DNA of 11,986 bases from assembly GCA_031274565.1 (NCBI GenBank), contig JAISPY010000197.1, positions 1 to 11,986 on the forward strand, in the 5' to 3' direction. The stretch comes from Treponema sp. (GTDB lineage Bacteria > Spirochaetota > Spirochaetia > Treponematales > Breznakiellaceae). The position numbers and the translations under genes were made by a program. The notes below the pieces were generated by a model. It was not told the DNA's origin and did not search any database. It saw only the letters and a list, made by a program, of their open reading frames with translations. This document shows, piece by piece, positions 1-6,326 of the stretch (its first letter is position 1; every line of letters begins with the position of its first letter).

Positions 1-2
1 CA

Positions 3-425
3 ATAATACTATCTGATGTTGCCGATGGCTATTTGGCAAGAAGATTACAATGTACTTCAAATATGGGGGCAAAATTAGATATTATTTCAGATACATTGTA
101 TACCATATTCTCATTAACCGCTTTCGCGTATTTCAAAATTATTCCTGTATGGTTTATATTTATTATGGTATTAAAATTGACGGAATTTATTATAACATCA
201 AAAATAATGAAAAACAAACAAAAAACAGAAAGTATAATATTTTTTGATAAAATAGGGAAAATGTCGATTTCTATTGTAATGTTATTGCCCGGAATATTTG
301 TATTTCGGTGTATAATAATCGATTACAAAATAGTAATGCACATAATAATTTACATTATCACGGTATTATTAATAATATCATTTGTCAATAGAATAATAAA
401 TACAATAAGATATGTAAAAATATAA
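3..425 (+). CDS. CDP-alcohol phosphatidyltransferase family protein, 5'-truncated by window edge
   Basis: The reading frame is open from the left edge (codons starting at position 3) to a TAA at 423-425, giving about 140 C-terminal residues. It opens inside the family signature: DG-x2-AR-x8-G-x3-D-x3-D is matched exactly by DGYLAR, eight residues, G, AKL, D, IIS, D (nt 24-92). These acidic residues bind the divalent metal and the CDP-alcohol pyrophosphate in this integral membrane family, which includes PgsA, Pss and CDP-diacylglycerol-inositol transferases. The remainder is strongly hydrophobic with three or four membrane segments, as expected downstream of the motif. Start codon and N-terminal segment lie outside the window; the TTG at 33 is inside the motif and is not the start. 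The alcohol acceptor cannot be told. The gene is very AT-rich (many ATA, AAT and TTA codons), unlike all other genes here, which suggests recent transfer. Confidence 0.85.
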   Translation: MILSDVADGYLARRLQCTSNMGAKLDIISDTLYTIFSLTAFAYFKIIPVWFIFIMVLKLTEFIITSKIMKNKQKTESIIFFDKIGKMSISIVMLLPGIFVFRCIIIDYKIVMHIIIYIITVLLIISFVNRIINTIRYVKI

Positions 426-803
426 AAATGAAGATAACGACCGTTCTTCGTAGCGAGTGTTCCGCAAAGGGTTTTTACTTCGCATAAAACGGTCTGTATA
501 TGCTCACCGCCTGGCGGCGGTTCGGGTTCCGAAAAACTCCAGTCGGCCTACGCCCTTTATGGGGTTTTTCTCCGCCACATTTTGGCCCGCCGCAATGCTT
601 CGCATTGCTTTATGGGCGGGCCAAAACGTCGTATACAGCCGGATTGGAGGTACAGGACGGAATAGAGCCGGAATGCGTTTACGATTGGAATCGGCGCAAA
701 CCAGAGCATCCGGGAAATCCCTTACGCCTGCAGATCCGCCTTCACGCGGGTCTTTTGCCCTGCTTCCCGGACTGCACTCCGCAACCCGTCAAGGCTGAAA
801 ACC
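426..803. other. Gene-poor spacer with structured repeat
   Basis: No ORF in this stretch resembles a protein family; the open frames at 457-798 and 500-886 translate the repeat and run antisense into the sulP end. Composition switches from AT-rich to about 55% GC near 435-450. Two foldable blocks are seen: a hairpin with arms GAAAAACTCC (531-540) and GGGGTTTTTC (561-570, one G-U pair), and the nested hairpin repeat at 580-642 listed separately. Positions 643-790 show nothing I recognise. No T-rich intrinsic terminator for the minus-strand sulP gene is obvious; AAGG-ctgaaaa-CCTT at 791-805 is only a 4-bp stem overlapping the sulP stop. Confidence 0.6.
580..642 (+). repeat. Dispersed nested-hairpin repeat, copy 1
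   Basis: The outer stem is TTTTGGCCCGCC (580-591) pairing perfectly with GGCGGGCCAAAA (615-626). Stacked inside it is a second perfect stem GCAATGC (592-598) with loop TTC and GCATTGC (602-608), and a 6-nt one-sided bulge TTTATG (609-614). A near-identical block recurs at 8273-8334, and identity continues past the hairpin through CCAAAACGTC, an R-TATACA and GCCGGA. Both copies lie in gene-free spacers in the same orientation. It resembles a REP/ERIC-like or MITE-derived intergenic element; no transposase is nearby. An intergenic RNA structure is the other reading. Confidence 0.75.
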
Positions 804-2534
804 TTATCGGTCCAACGGCATTCCAGCCTTTTCCAATGCCTCTTCCAGGGTGGGCAGTACCCATTCCGCTCCCATATCGCCGATAAAACCGGCTTTCTCC
901 AGGACCTTTCTCGGCGGTTCACGGGTTTCACAGAGCATGAGTTGGATTTTCCGGTGGCGGCATTGCATCAGAAAGGATTCCAACGCCGCAATACCCGTGG
1001 AATCAATGACCGGTACATCCCGCATACGCAGAATCAGGAACCGCGGCGTTCGTGCCACCCTCCGCAGGATATGTTGCAGCATATCCGCAACCCCAAAGAA
1101 AAAGGGCCCGGTAATCTCATAGATTTCAATATCCTTCCGGGATAAGGCGATAATCGAATCCTTGGTCTTCTTTTCAAGGTTCCCAAAGGCCAGTTCGGTC
1201 ATGAGATCATCGTTTTCCGATTTAATATCGGTTACCTCGATCATCCTGCGGAGGAACAGGAAAACCGCTAAGATCACCCCTACCTCCACCGCAAAGGTGA
1301 GATCAAAGGCGATGGTCAAGAAAAAGGTGGTGATGAGGACCGCTGCGTCACTCTTGGGGGAACGCCGGATAAGCCTGAAGCACCGTCCCACATTGCTCAT
1401 ATCCCAGGAAACCACCATAAGCACCGCAGAAAGGCTGGCCAGGGGAATCGCGGAGGCTGCAGGGGCAAGGAGGAGGATAAAGACCACCAGGGTAAGCGCA
1501 TGGACTATGCCGGCCACCGGACTTACCGCTCCGGACTTGATGTTGGTTGCGGTCCGGGCAATGGCGCCGGTGGCGGGAATACCGCCAAACAGCGCGGAGG
1601 TGATATTACCGATTCCCTGGGCAGCCAGTTCCATGTTCGCATTATGCCGGTCGCCGGTCATGCTGTCCGCCACCACTGCGGAAAGCAGGGACTCAATGGC
1701 CGCAAGGAGCGCAATGGTAAACGCATCAGGAAGCACCGCTCGTATCAGGCTCCAGCTCATGGCAGGGGCCACCGGCATGGGGAGAGACGCGGGAATACCG
1801 CCGAAGCGGGTCCCGATGGTTTCTACGGGCAGGGCGAGGAAATGGCAGAGCACCGTCGCCACGGTAACGCCCACGGCGGCTCCCGGAATCCGGGGGAAAA
1901 ACCGCCGCACCAGGATGATGAGCGCCATGGTCCCCGCGCCGATCCCCGCGATGAGGGGATCCAGGGTGGGAAAAAATAGGATATATTCCCGCCACTTTTC
2001 AAAAAACGCCGGAGCACTCGCCGTAATCTGCAGGCCGAAGAAATCCTTCACCTGTTGGGAAAAGATCAGTACCCCGATACCGGTGGTAAAACCCGTGGTT
2101 ACCGGATAGGGGATGAACTTGATGAAGCGTCCCAGCCCGCTTACCCCCATGATGACCAGGATGATCCCTGCCAGCAAGGTGGCGGTGATAAGCCCTGCGG
2201 TCCCGTGTTTCTGGATTATGCCAAAAATAATGATGACAAAGGCACCGGTGGGTCCCCCAATTTGGAACTTACTTCCCCCCAAGAGGCTGATACAGAACCC
2301 TGCGGTGATGGCGGTATACAAGCCTTGGGCAGGGGTTCCCCCTGCGGAAATGCTGAAGGCCATGGAAAGGGGCAAAGCCACAATGCCCACGATCACCCCG
2401 GCAAGACAATCTTTACCGAAAGCCGCCCAAGAGTAATTCCGGCCCGCAGGACCGGGAAAAAGCGCTACGATCCGGGGAATAAAATCCCTCGGCTGCATAA
2501 AGGTAAACGAATACTTTTTTTTCTTTTGGTTCAT
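804..2534 (-). CDS. SulP family anion transporter with STAS domain
   Basis: This 576-residue inner-membrane protein belongs to the SulP/SLC26 family, which moves sulfate, bicarbonate or C4-dicarboxylates by cation symport or exchange. About residues 40-430 are a run of hydrophobic segments with GGPTGAFV (93-100), typical of the substrate-site half-helix region, and the family signature ESLLSAVVADSMTGDRHNAN (281-300) followed by ELAAQGIGN. Residues about 460-570 form a STAS domain with VIDSTGIAALE (509-519), whose Ser/Thr corresponds to the phospho-regulated position in SpoIIAA-like domains. Length is normal for bacterial members such as DauA/YchM and BicA. Substrate cannot be assigned. The chosen ATG (2532-2534) has a modest AGGAC about 10 bases upstream, and no alternative fits the lysine-rich N-terminus better. 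It stands alone: the ACT gene upstream is 181 bp away with a GC hairpin in between. Confidence 0.93.
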   Translation of the reverse strand: MNQKKKKYSFTFMQPRDFIPRIVALFPGPAGRNYSWAAFGKDCLAGVIVGIVALPLSMAFSISAGGTPAQGLYTAITAGFCISLLGGSKFQIGGPTGAFVIIIFGIIQKHGTAGLITATLLAGIILVIMGVSGLGRFIKFIPYPVTTGFTTGIGVLIFSQQVKDFFGLQITASAPAFFEKWREYILFFPTLDPLIAGIGAGTMALIILVRRFFPRIPGAAVGVTVATVLCHFLALPVETIGTRFGGIPASLPMPVAPAMSWSLIRAVLPDAFTIALLAAIESLLSAVVADSMTGDRHNANMELAAQGIGNITSALFGGIPATGAIARTATNIKSGAVSPVAGIVHALTLVVFILLLAPAASAIPLASLSAVLMVVSWDMSNVGRCFRLIRRSPKSDAAVLITTFFLTIAFDLTFAVEVGVILAVFLFLRRMIEVTDIKSENDDLMTELAFGNLEKKTKDSIIALSRKDIEIYEITGPFFFGVADMLQHILRRVARTPRFLILRMRDVPVIDSTGIAALESFLMQCRHRKIQLMLCETREPPRKVLEKAGFIGDMGAEWVLPTLEEALEKAGMPLDR

Positions 2535-2651
2535 ACGTCTATACGTCCTATATCCGGGTACGGTATATACTTATCTATATCGGTACCGGATTTTTTTTCT
2601 ATACGGCTCATACCGGATAATACCCAATACAGGCGTCCCCATAGGTTTTCA

Positions 2652-2675
2652 GCGGCGGAGCGCGTCCTCCGCCGC
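2652..2675. terminator. GC-rich hairpin between ACT gene and sulP
   Basis: A perfect 9-bp stem GCGGCGGAG (2652-2660) and CTCCGCCGC (2667-2675) encloses a 6-nt loop. It lies 41 bp past the stop of the minus-strand ACT gene and 118 bp before the sulP start. On the minus strand it is followed by TGAAAACC, not a T-run, so it is not a textbook intrinsic terminator. It may be a 3'-end stabiliser, a weak or Rho-assisted terminator, or a small repeat. Confidence 0.4.
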
Positions 2676-2715
2676 AACCATATACCCCGAGATGGACCGG
2701 AAAAAATTTAAAAAA

Positions 2716-2985
2716 TTAAATGCGGTGCATGGCTTTGAATACCGCTTCGTGCATGAGGTTTATGGAGACATGCAGGGATGATCCCATGCAGGCAAGATCT
2801 TCCTTAACCTTTTCCAGGGTAACGTTACTCTGGGATACGTCCACCCCCATCATCATGACGAAATTGCCGGACAATACGGTCTGGCTTATATCTTCTATGT
2901 TGATATTCCGTTCCGCTAGAAAAGCGCTGACCCGGGCGATGATACCGACTTTATCGGTCCCTACCACGGTGATAATCGCGTTCAT
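2716..2985 (-). CDS. ACT domain protein (UPF0237/ACT_6 type)
   Basis: This 89-residue protein is one ACT domain from end to end. It starts MNAIITVVGTDKVGIIARVS with the glycine of the first strand-helix turn (GTDKVGI), followed by FLAERNINIEDISQTV and FVMMMGVDVSQ, the beta-alpha-beta pattern of stand-alone UPF0237/GcvR-like ACT proteins. Such proteins are thought to dimerise and sense amino acids or another small ligand, but the ligand of this family is not known to me. In many Firmicutes and archaea the partner gene next door encodes a UPF0210 protein; none is seen here. The start has GGAG seven bases upstream (minus strand), with a longer AAGGAGG still further up. The spacer upstream carries GTTTAAAC palindromes that could be its operator. 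Confidence 0.9.
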   Translation of the reverse strand: MNAIITVVGTDKVGIIARVSAFLAERNINIEDISQTVLSGNFVMMMGVDVSQSNVTLEKVKEDLACMGSSLHVSINLMHEAVFKAMHRI

Positions 2986-3065
2986 GGTTTCTCCAAGCCT
3001 CCTTACTACGTACGCGCTAGTACCCGCTATTTTTCTTTTTCGAGTAGTCTATGGTTTTGCGCTTT

Positions 3066-3097
3066 GTTTAAAATTTAAACGGTTTAAACGTTTAAAC
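3066..3097. repeat. Cluster of GTTTAAAC palindromes
   Basis: GTTTAAA-a-TTTAAAC (3066-3080) is followed directly by two abutting perfect GTTTAAAC octamers (3082-3089 and 3090-3097); the last 16 bases are themselves a palindrome. The cluster lies between the end of the AI-2E family gene (3115) and the start of the ACT gene (2985), about 80-110 bp upstream of the latter in its transcription direction. It could be a multi-site operator or an AT-rich transcription end for the upstream gene. No T-run follows it on the minus strand. Confidence 0.45.
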
Positions 3098-3114
3098 TAT
3101 CCGCCATCGATTGC

Positions 3115-4233
3115 TTAATCCGCTGCTATCTTATGCTCAATGAGGAATAAATCCAAGACCGTGAGAAACAGGATCACCACCATAGGCCCCAAGATGAGAC
3201 CGTTAAAACCAAAGGCCCGCACTCCTCCCAGAATAGCGAAGAAGATGATCAACGGGTGCAGTTGGATCCGGTTCTGTAGAAACATCGGGCGCAGAAAATT
3301 ATCCAGCATGGAGATGAAGATCCCTGAGACCACGAGAAAAATAATGCCCCCCAGGAGGTCTCCGCGGATGATGCGAATGATGCCCAGGGGAAGCCATACC
3401 AGTCCGCCGCCGATCATAGGTATGAACACCCCGATAAAGGTCAGCACCGCAAAGACCAGGGCGCCCTTAACCTGGAATATGCTGAAAATGATATACCCCA
3501 TAATCGCTTGGATGAGGGCCACCATGATGTAACCGAAAAACAGGTTCCGGGTTATGTCCATGCATTTCCCCACCAGGGCGCTGAGGTATGTTTTCCGTAT
3601 GGGGATCGTATGGAGCACCAAATGGGAAAGATAGAACGCATCCACATAGAAGAAGAAGAGGGTAAACATGATTAAGACCAGGCCGAAGAAAAAGGCCCCC
3701 ACATTCCATACGAGCCCGCTTGAAATTTGCAGCATACTTTGCAGACTGGAACTAAGAAAGCCCAGGAGCCGCTGCTGAATAACGTCCGCGGTGATGGGGA
3801 TCTGTCCTGCGCTGATATCCCGGATAAAATTCGCTATATGGCCGGATAGCTCCGCTAACACATCAGGCTGGGTATAAAACATATCTCGAATCAAGCGGAT
3901 AAGGTCGATGATCTGCTGGATACATTGGAAACTAACGAACAACAGGGGGATCAGGATGATCACCACGGTCCCCACGGCAAACACCGCGGCGAGGATGTTT
4001 TTGAGGATGATGCCATGCGGTCGATTACGTTCGAGCTTTTTGATAAGCCGGTGATGCACCGGGCTTAAAAGCACGTAAAACATGGTTGACCAGAGTAACA
4101 CGGTAAAAAAAGGGGCAAACATCTTGCCGACCACGATGAGCAGGAGCAGGAGAATGGCCCCAAAAACATAATTTTGTATCCGTTCCGGGGGCGGTATTTT
4201 ATCAGAGGGGGTATCACTCATACTCAAAATCAT
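3115..4233 (-). CDS. AI-2E family transporter (PerM/UPF0118 type membrane protein)
   Basis: This 372-residue polytopic membrane protein has the layout of the AI-2E exporter-like family (YdiK/PerM/YhhT relatives). It has an N-terminal membrane pair (about 24-60), two further hydrophobic segments flanking an amphipathic region with FIRDI around 135-140, and the conserved C-terminal block: IPMIGGGLVWLPLGI, then DNFLRPMFLQNRIQLHPL, then FFAILGGVRAFGFNGLILGP. Members have been linked to autoinducer-2 export or to Na+(Li+)/H+ exchange, so the substrate is open; do not read AI-2 transport from the family name. Start choice is uncertain: ATG at 4231-4233 has AAGGTG almost touching it, and a second in-frame ATG (4219-4221) lies four codons in. 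The gene diverges from the phosphoesterase operon on the plus strand. Confidence 0.9.
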   Translation of the reverse strand: MILSMSDTPSDKIPPPERIQNYVFGAILLLLLIVVGKMFAPFFTVLLWSTMFYVLLSPVHHRLIKKLERNRPHGIILKNILAAVFAVGTVVIILIPLLFVSFQCIQQIIDLIRLIRDMFYTQPDVLAELSGHIANFIRDISAGQIPITADVIQQRLLGFLSSSLQSMLQISSGLVWNVGAFFFGLVLIMFTLFFFYVDAFYLSHLVLHTIPIRKTYLSALVGKCMDITRNLFFGYIMVALIQAIMGYIIFSIFQVKGALVFAVLTFIGVFIPMIGGGLVWLPLGIIRIIRGDLLGGIIFLVVSGIFISMLDNFLRPMFLQNRIQLHPLIIFFAILGGVRAFGFNGLILGPMVVILFLTVLDLFLIEHKIAAD

Positions 4234-4511
4234 ACACCTTCAGGGGCTTAGGTGCAATCTAAGGGAAAGACGCGGCGCATTTGGGTTTCCCTAAAGGATG
4301 GAGGGAGGGACGGAGCAAAAAGCCGCCGCAGTCGAATTCCCGTCCGCAGGTGCCACGCACGATGAGCGGGCCGTTCCTGCGGCCGGTATACCAAAAGGAA
4401 AAAACCATGGTTCTCGGCGTTTATCCTGGGCAATCGAACCTGCTCCTTGACAAGCCCCCCTACCGATTTGACATAATCGCCAAAAATGAGTAATCTGCTA
4501 CTAGGCGCGGG
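4234..4511. other. Divergent intergenic region, no clear gene
   Basis: This holds the upstream regions of the AI-2E gene (minus) and the phosphoesterase operon (plus). Visible structures are short inverted repeats CTTAG-gtgcaat-CTAAG (4247-4263) and AGGGAAA (4262-4268)/TTTCCCT (4286-4292). A possible second promoter is TTGACA (4447-4452) with CATAAT (4472-4477), but the 19-base spacer is long. A 28-codon ORF at 4407-4493 (starts MVLGVYPGQS) has AAAAGG eight bases before its ATG; I recognise no family in it and leave it as an unproven small ORF. Confidence 0.4.
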
Positions 4512-4539
4512 TTGTCAAGCCCTGGATGCCGCGTTTAAT
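4512..4539 (+). promoter_or_regulatory. Putative sigma-70 promoter of the phosphoesterase operon
   Basis: TTGTCA (4512-4517) and TTTAAT (4534-4539) each match the -35/-10 consensus at five of six positions and are separated by 16 bases. Transcription would begin near 4546, about 35 bases before the leader ATG at 4581. This also argues against the longer phosphoesterase reading that would begin with the ATG at 4526, inside the promoter. Confidence 0.5.
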
Positions 4540-4580
4540 AGAAAAATTAGAAAAATGTAGAAAAACAAAGAAGGAAAGTC

Positions 4581-4679
4581 ATGGATATATACCATCCAAA
4601 CTATCAGATACCTTGCGGGGGATGTGGAGACTTTCAATCCAAGCTGCGTACCAAGCTGCGTATACGCAGACAACGATGA
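4581..4679 (+). CDS. Small leader ORF coupled to the phosphoesterase gene
   Basis: This 32-codon ORF starts at ATG 4581 with a strong AAGGAAAG five or so bases upstream, the best ribosome-binding site in the operon. Its TGA (4677-4679) overlaps the phosphoesterase ATG (4676-4678) as ATGA, the classic arrangement for translational coupling. The phosphoesterase start itself has no clear Shine-Dalgarno. The peptide is short, with two close cysteines (PCGGCGDF) and a basic tail (KLRTKLRIRRQR); it matches no family I know. It may be a functional micro-protein or simply a device delivering ribosomes to the next start. The ORF is too short to be proven by sequence alone. Confidence 0.45.
   Translation: MDIYHPNYQIPCGGCGDFQSKLRTKLRIRRQR
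4639..4669 (+). repeat. 12-bp tandem duplication plus 14-bp palindrome before the phosphoesterase start
   Basis: CCAAGCTGCGTA occurs twice in tandem (4639-4650 and 4651-4662). The second copy runs into the perfect palindrome CTGCGTATACGCAG (4656-4669), which ends six bases before the phosphoesterase ATG at 4676. In RNA this can form a 5-bp stem with a TATA loop covering the place where a ribosome-binding site would sit. It lies within the small leader ORF, where it encodes KLRT-KLRI. Confidence 0.6.
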
Positions 4680-5350
4680 AGATACTCTGTATATCAGACC
4701 ACATCGATCCCCTGGTTTATTCCCATAGCATCAGAGCACGGTTTGGAGATATCACGATGGTACTCAGCACCGGGGATCTTCCCCTGGAATACCTGGAATT
4801 TATCGTGTCGAGCCTTGACAAGCCCCTGTTCTTCATCTTCGGGAACCATGACCTCAAAGATTACCAGTATATCAAATACGGCCGTGATGTGGAAAAACAG
4901 CGGGGATTCCCCCAGGTTACGACCGTCCCTCCTGGTGCGGGGGCTATTCATATTGGTTCCAAGGTACGCTTCGCGGAAGGGCTTATCATCGCAGGGCTTG
5001 GGGGGTCCATGTACTACAACCACGGGGAGAATCAGTACACCGAATGGGGCATGGGGTTTGAGATACTCAAGCTCATCCCTGGGCTGCTCTTTAACCGGAT
5101 ATTTCGGGGGCGGTTTCTGGATATTCTGATCACCCACGCGCCTCCCCGGGGCATCCACGATAAACCGGATAAATGCCATTGGGGATTTAAGGCATTTCTT
5201 TGGTTCATGCGGGTCTTCAGGCCCAAATACCTTATCCATGGGCATATTCACCTGTACGATCTGTCTGCGGTGAGAACCAGCCGCTATGAGGATACCCTGG
5301 TGGTAAACGCGTATAGTCATTATGTTATAGAAACCGAGGAAACACCATGA
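4676..5350 (+). CDS. Calcineurin-like metallophosphoesterase
   Basis: This 224-residue cytoplasmic protein shows the ordered metallophosphoesterase motifs: SDHID (7-11), GD (33-34), GNHD (56-59), THAPP (153-157) and HGHIH (188-192). The family binds two metal ions and hydrolyses phosphomonoesters or diesters; substrate is unknown. The first motif is unusual: canonical D-x-H has Ile at the histidine position (D8-H9-I10-D11), so H9 or D11 may act instead. Start chosen at ATG 4676 because MKILCISD is the usual family N-terminus and a promoter lies downstream of the longer ATG at 4526. It lacks a clear Shine-Dalgarno and overlaps the leader ORF by ATGA; its own TGA overlaps the next ATG the same way, so the three are probably translated as a coupled set. 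Confidence 0.88.
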   Translation: MKILCISDHIDPLVYSHSIRARFGDITMVLSTGDLPLEYLEFIVSSLDKPLFFIFGNHDLKDYQYIKYGRDVEKQRGFPQVTTVPPGAGAIHIGSKVRFAEGLIIAGLGGSMYYNHGENQYTEWGMGFEILKLIPGLLFNRIFRGRFLDILITHAPPRGIHDKPDKCHWGFKAFLWFMRVFRPKYLIHGHIHLYDLSAVRTSRYEDTLVVNAYSHYVIETEETP

Positions 5351-6303
5351 ACCTTGAAAAGGCCCCTCTTGATATCGCGTTCCATGTGCAAGCCGCGGAG
5401 GATTTTAACCGGGCCAGGACTAAGGCCATCCTCTCCCAAATTCAGCATTTCATGCATCTTGATAAGGATAACCTCCTTTCCTTTAATGACGTGAAAGAAA
5501 TACTCAAGCCCCGGAACGAAGTCTATCGGGGTATGCAGGTGGTTCCTGTGAACCTCATCGTGGGCAGTGAAGGCCGGTACCGGGATTTTAACAAGTACTT
5601 TCTCCCCCGATCCGAACACTTACGGAATCGGTGGGAACGGGTTGATCAGGCCCGGCTCAAGGACATCACCTTACCCCCTATCCAGCTCTATGAGATAGGG
5701 GGGGTCTACTTTGTCCGGGATGGGAATCACCGGGTTTCCGTGGCCCGGTCCCAGGGGGTTGAATCCATTGACGCGGAGGTAACGAGCCTTTCCACGGAAA
5801 TCACCATCACCCCTTCCCAGACCGTGGACGAACTGCGGGAGCGGCTCATCGCGTATGAGAAAGCCATTTTCTATGAAAAAACCCAGTTCGGCGTGCTCAC
5901 CGGGGACGAGGACTTGGATTTCACCGTCGCAGGCCGCTACGATGTGATTTACAACCATATCCTGGTGCACAAGTATTATCTCAACCAGCGTGTGGTCGGG
6001 GAAATTCCCTTTGCCGATGCCCTGGTTTCGTGGTATAACAACGTCTATGATCCTATCATTCAAATCATCAGGGATGCATGGATCCAGATGTACTTTCCCG
6101 GGCATACTGCCAGCGACCTCTATGTGTGGATCGTGAAACACTGGGACTTTCTCAAGCAAAAATACGGGGTTTCCTATTCCCTTTCCAAGGCCGCTCGGGA
6201 TTTTACGATGACCTATGGTAAAAGCCAAGGCCGGTTTTTCCGGTTTCTTGCGGTCTTGCTGGACGGGCTTTGGCATTTTTTAGACCGACGAAGTAAGAAG
6301 TAA
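5347..6303 (+). CDS. ParB/Srx-fold domain protein, function unknown
   Basis: This 318-residue soluble protein has a ParB/sulfiredoxin-like segment around 63-147: VVPVNLIVGSEGRYRDFN, then LPPIQLYEIGGVYFVRDGNH with R129 and SVARSQGV. DGNHR-x-S-x-AR (125-134) corresponds to the nucleotide-binding box II (G-x-x-R) of ParB-like proteins. There is no helix-turn-helix or chromosome-partition partner, so a role as a true ParB is unlikely. The C-terminal half (about 160-300) is rich in Tyr, Trp and Phe, with HILVHKYYLNQR and ASDLYVWIVKHWDFLKQKYG, recalling DUF4032-type proteins, though I am not certain of that match. Its ATG overlaps the phosphoesterase stop by four bases (ATGA), suggesting coupled synthesis and perhaps a joint function in nucleotide or phospho-ligand handling; this last is inference. 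Confidence 0.75.
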   Translation: MNLEKAPLDIAFHVQAAEDFNRARTKAILSQIQHFMHLDKDNLLSFNDVKEILKPRNEVYRGMQVVPVNLIVGSEGRYRDFNKYFLPRSEHLRNRWERVDQARLKDITLPPIQLYEIGGVYFVRDGNHRVSVARSQGVESIDAEVTSLSTEITITPSQTVDELRERLIAYEKAIFYEKTQFGVLTGDEDLDFTVAGRYDVIYNHILVHKYYLNQRVVGEIPFADALVSWYNNVYDPIIQIIRDAWIQMYFPGHTASDLYVWIVKHWDFLKQKYGVSYSLSKAARDFTMTYGKSQGRFFRFLAVLLDGLWHFLDRRSKK

Positions 6304-6326
6304 TTAAGAGGTAGAAGAAGGTACGT

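Noticed and set aside
457..886. Two overlapping plus-strand ORFs (457-798 and 500-886) as candidate small proteins
   Set aside because: Much of their sequence translates the hairpin repeat, and the second runs into the sulP 3' end antisense; no plausible RBS or family resemblance.
1162..2109. 315-residue plus-strand ORF and other long ORFs (2055-2711, 1500-1979) over sulP
   Set aside because: They are antisense to a clearly homologous SulP gene and read as low-complexity Arg/Ala/Gly-rich protein with no family pattern; long antisense frames are expected in GC-biased genes.
3061..3100. CRISPR or iteron array at the GTTTAAAC cluster
   Set aside because: Units are 8 bp with no spacers, and no replication or Cas gene is present.
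4407..4493. 28-codon ORF with a good RBS in the divergent spacer
   Set aside because: Geometry is good but no similarity, coupling or neighbouring gene supports it; kept only as a remark in the spacer entry.
4526..4675. Upstream extension of the phosphoesterase to ATG 4526
   Set aside because: The extension has no family similarity, its ATG lies between the -35 and -10 of the likely promoter, and the canonical MKILCISD start is at 4676.
4694..5320. 208-residue minus-strand ORF over the phosphoesterase gene, and similar ones at 5671-6276 and 6444-6917
   Set aside because: Antisense shadows of genes with clear motifs on the plus strand.
5347..6303. Chromosome-partitioning ParB
   Set aside because: No helix-turn-helix, no adjacent parA or parS-like site, and the C-terminal half is unlike ParB; only the nucleotide-binding box is shared.
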